This document shows positions 61,401 to 64,000 of a DNA stretch of 64,000 nt, piece after piece. This DNA is from Myoxocephalus aenaeus (taxonomy: Eukaryota > Chordata > Actinopteri > Perciformes > Cottidae): positions 992,001 through 1,056,000 of the forward strand of contig JBAMJR010000084.1 in the NCBI GenBank assembly GCA_038501785.1, read 5' to 3'. The number at the start of each line of letters is the position of its first letter. The stretch's first letter is position 1. The translations under genes and the position numbers were made by a program. The notes beneath the pieces are model-generated. The model saw only the letters and a program-made list of their open reading frames with translations, was not told where the DNA came from and did not search any database.

Positions 61401-64000
61401 TTTAGTCAAAACACACTACATGTGGGGAAATTATTTGCTATATGTTATATTAAACTTAGATTTTTTGGGGGTTTGGGACTATAAATTAAACAAAACAAGC
61501 TATTTCTACACACCGCCTTTTTCTCTGGGATGATATGATGCATATCCGTCTGAGATTTCCTTTTGGATGGATAAATCAATGAAATAATCTGCAGAATTAT
61601 CAATCATAAAAATGATCTTTAGTTGCATCGCAGAATTGAGTATCTTTGGGGGTTTGGACTGATGGTCCGTTAAAATGATTTTTAGACATCACTATGGGCT
61701 TTGGGAAATTGCATTTGGGCCATTTTCCAATGAAGCAACAGATTAATCTATACTGAAAATAATCATTAGTTTCAGGCGTACATTGTTGCAGCTCATTTAA
61801 AAAGCTCTGATTATAACAGCATGCCCCAACACAATAATACATAATTACTGCCCGGTGTATCAAAACTTAATATAAAACAATATTCAACTGATACATAATT
61901 ATAAAACAAAACAATCTGGTGCACAGTGGGATATCCATTTGACTGGAGTGAATATAGATGGAAGAATTACGATTGCGAACATGTGCAGTAATAGCTAAAC
62001 AGACTACGACAAGAGGAGTACTGTAAGAAACTGAAGCTTTATCAAACTAAAAAGTAAGGAGTCTGTTTGTCCTTGGAGTTTCTCCACAATCTCTCGTCTG
62101 ATCCTCTTCTCATCTTTGGATGAGTGGTTCTCCAGAAAGCTGCAAGCTTCCGAACATGAGTACTATCGTTAAAATACAATACAAAGAAATAGATATTACT
62201 ATCCCCAATTTCTAACCAAGCAATCTCATAACCAGGACTTCTTAGCACTTAAGATAATTGAAGCAAAAATAAAAAACGCAACGATCCTGCAGATGCCCAA
62301 AAGTTGAAATGGCCTTGTTCGCTGGTTAATGTCGCACAGGGGTAATGTCCAAACTCATAACTCTCTAACTCTGTACCCTCTGTAGCGCAAAATTGTAATT
62401 TCTCGCATGTGGTGGAACAAGCCTTTGAAAGGCATTGAAATGTCCTTGAATATTTTTTGTCCGAACAAGTGTGGGAAACCTGATAACATTCCGCAGGGGG
62501 TCAGAGCTGGCTGAGCCGGCCGCGCTGGCACTGCCACTGCCACTGGCTCTGCGATTAAGCCACGGGGGCCATTTTGGGGCTGATTATTCATGGTGCTACT
62601 GTACTGATGTTCCACTACACTGAATTCTCTCATTAGGTCATCCGGCTCTAAAGGCCGTAACGTTTTCAGTCGGCATGAATAAGTCAGAGACTTCTGCCTC
62701 TGACCATGCAGTGCGAAGAGTCCCCAAACTCATCACAGGTGCTCTTAAAAAAAAAAAAAAAAAAAAAAGTAAACCATCTCTTTCAGCACAGGGGTAGCAT
62801 TTGCTCAATTAAATATGTGAGAAGGGCATGGGGTTGGCGGCGGGGTAGTTATTTATTTTTCATTTAAAGCCTCGCATGCGGTGCCAGACAGCATTTCCAG
62901 AAGTATCGATCTGAATTTCGCTGCGGCTAAATGACTCCCAATGGGATCTCCTTGGTAACTGGAGCAGTGCCAAGCCGCTGAATGTCTAACTGACTTAATG
63001 CAGATATAAATCGCCATTCCAATCAAGGCTGTTTTATTTGCAGGCTTGAGCGAGGCAATACGTCACCTGCGGTACTGCACGTTTTCGTCAATAAAACCCT
63101 GTCAAATCTGTTAAAATGCTCGCTGCATCGACACATGATTTATAATGTTTCCTTTGCAAGGAAGAGTATTTTGCACACAATTGCAGTCAACGGATAGTTG
63201 ACATTTTGGGTCACTGGTTTACCACAATCCGTCATCATCGTTTTTGTGTTGCCTATGAGCATTTGTTATGCTTCTCAGGTCTAGACTCATGCATAATGGG
63301 GGGGAAAGGCACCAGCAATTAACGTTCATTAAAAATGAACACCTATTAAAGCTGCTACGTTAGCTAATAGCTTAAAAGGATTACCCTCCATTGCTCCTCA
63401 AGAGATTGTTTAGACTTGTCTGACAACGACTCATTTACAAAGTGAACAGCATGCAAAATAGAACTCATAATGCAATCAGCTAAAGGAAATGAAAGGGAAG
63501 CATTTATAGAGAGAGGGAATTAAATGTACACCAGCAGGTTGTAGGTGAGACTTTGCAGAGCCCCATTGTGCAATAGAAAACATTTTTATTGGTGTCTGCT
63601 GGCGGCAAGAAAATGACCCGGGGAAAACAAAGACAAATGGAGCCATTGACTTCAAATACAACCCCTTGAAAGCACAGCCAGAGCCCTATCCATCGCCATC
63701 TATTATATTCATGAGTGTGACCTGTGGGGGGTGAGCTGGGGCTAGAGGAGGAGGTGATAGGTGATGGGTGCCCACCTGCTCCACTCAGCCTCTAAGACAC
63801 TGGCTGCCAGGAGATCAAACAGGCCTCCTCGCTCCCCTCTGTTCTCCTCCTCTCTCCCCAGCATGGGTCCCTATATACGAGGCGACTGACCCACTTTCCC
63901 TCCCTCCCTGCGCTATTACCTGGAGAAAATAGAGTGATGTGGTGTGTGTGTGTGTGTGTGTTGTGGGTAGGTGTGTGGGGCTGAACAAAAGCTCCTCATC
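58483..64000. other. tmem117 second coding intron, right part, to the window edge
   Basis: No exon recognised. It contains repeat fragments at 58,776-58,856 and 61,563-61,795, a piece of another fish repeat at about 60,110-60,240 (CCCTAACCTTAACTAAGTAC and similar), poly(A) at 62,747-62,769 and a GT repeat at 63,939-63,961. The stretch 62,860-63,110 is unique-looking, with TTCGCTGCGGCTAAATGACT and CTTAATGCAGATATAAATCG, and is a candidate conserved noncoding element. Confidence 0.45.

Noticed and set aside
1..64000. CRISPR arrays, rRNA genes, operons or prokaryotic systems
   Set aside because: None seen. Spliced vertebrate genes and fish repeats explain the window.

Overview
The window is nuclear DNA of a ray-finned fish, most likely a percomorph teleost. 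Genes are split into short exons by canonical GT-AG introns, CA/GT and AT microsatellites are dense, and the interspersed repeats are ones I recognise from teleosts (a hAT-type element with intact target-site duplication, Tc1-like remnants, a Harbinger-like element with a Myb/SANT ORF, a tRNA-SINE piece and several small non-autonomous families). The gene order irak4(+) - twf1(-) - tmem117(+) is that of human 12q12, so this is a conserved vertebrate block.

Layout. Positions 1-18,580 hold no gene I can support, only unique DNA and decayed transposons. irak4 (19,028-24,710, + strand, 11 coding exons, 467 aa) is complete: death domain, linker and kinase domain of the Toll/IL-1 receptor signalling kinase. 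twf1 (33,006-26,031, - strand, 9 coding exons, 347 aa) is complete and encodes the actin-monomer-binding protein twinfilin-1. The two genes are convergent, and candidate poly(A) signals on opposite strands lie only 32 bp apart near 24,904-24,947. A CpG-rich, CAG- and CG-repeat-bearing stretch (about 34,960-35,680) is the likely tmem117 promoter. tmem117 (+ strand) is partial: its first two coding exons are at 37,057-37,336 and 53,685-53,817, and the rest lies beyond the right edge.

Inside the 16.3 kb first coding intron of tmem117, on the opposite strand, lies a class A G-protein-coupled receptor gene of P2Y-like type (49,247-46,709). Most of it is one long exon, but that exon lacks an ATG. 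A 46-bp upstream exon supplies the start codon, a glycosylation site and a matching splice phase. This nested receptor with a tiny first exon is the most interesting gene-level observation. The rest of the tmem117 introns holds microsatellites, mobile-element debris and a few homeodomain-motif-rich blocks that may be conserved noncoding elements.

The genes do not form a pathway: irak4 acts in innate immune signalling, twf1 in actin turnover, tmem117 encodes a multi-pass membrane protein, and the receptor is an orphan by sequence alone. Their grouping is synteny, not an operon. All splice sites were read by eye from sequence and from recalled vertebrate protein sequences; no transcript or database search was possible.
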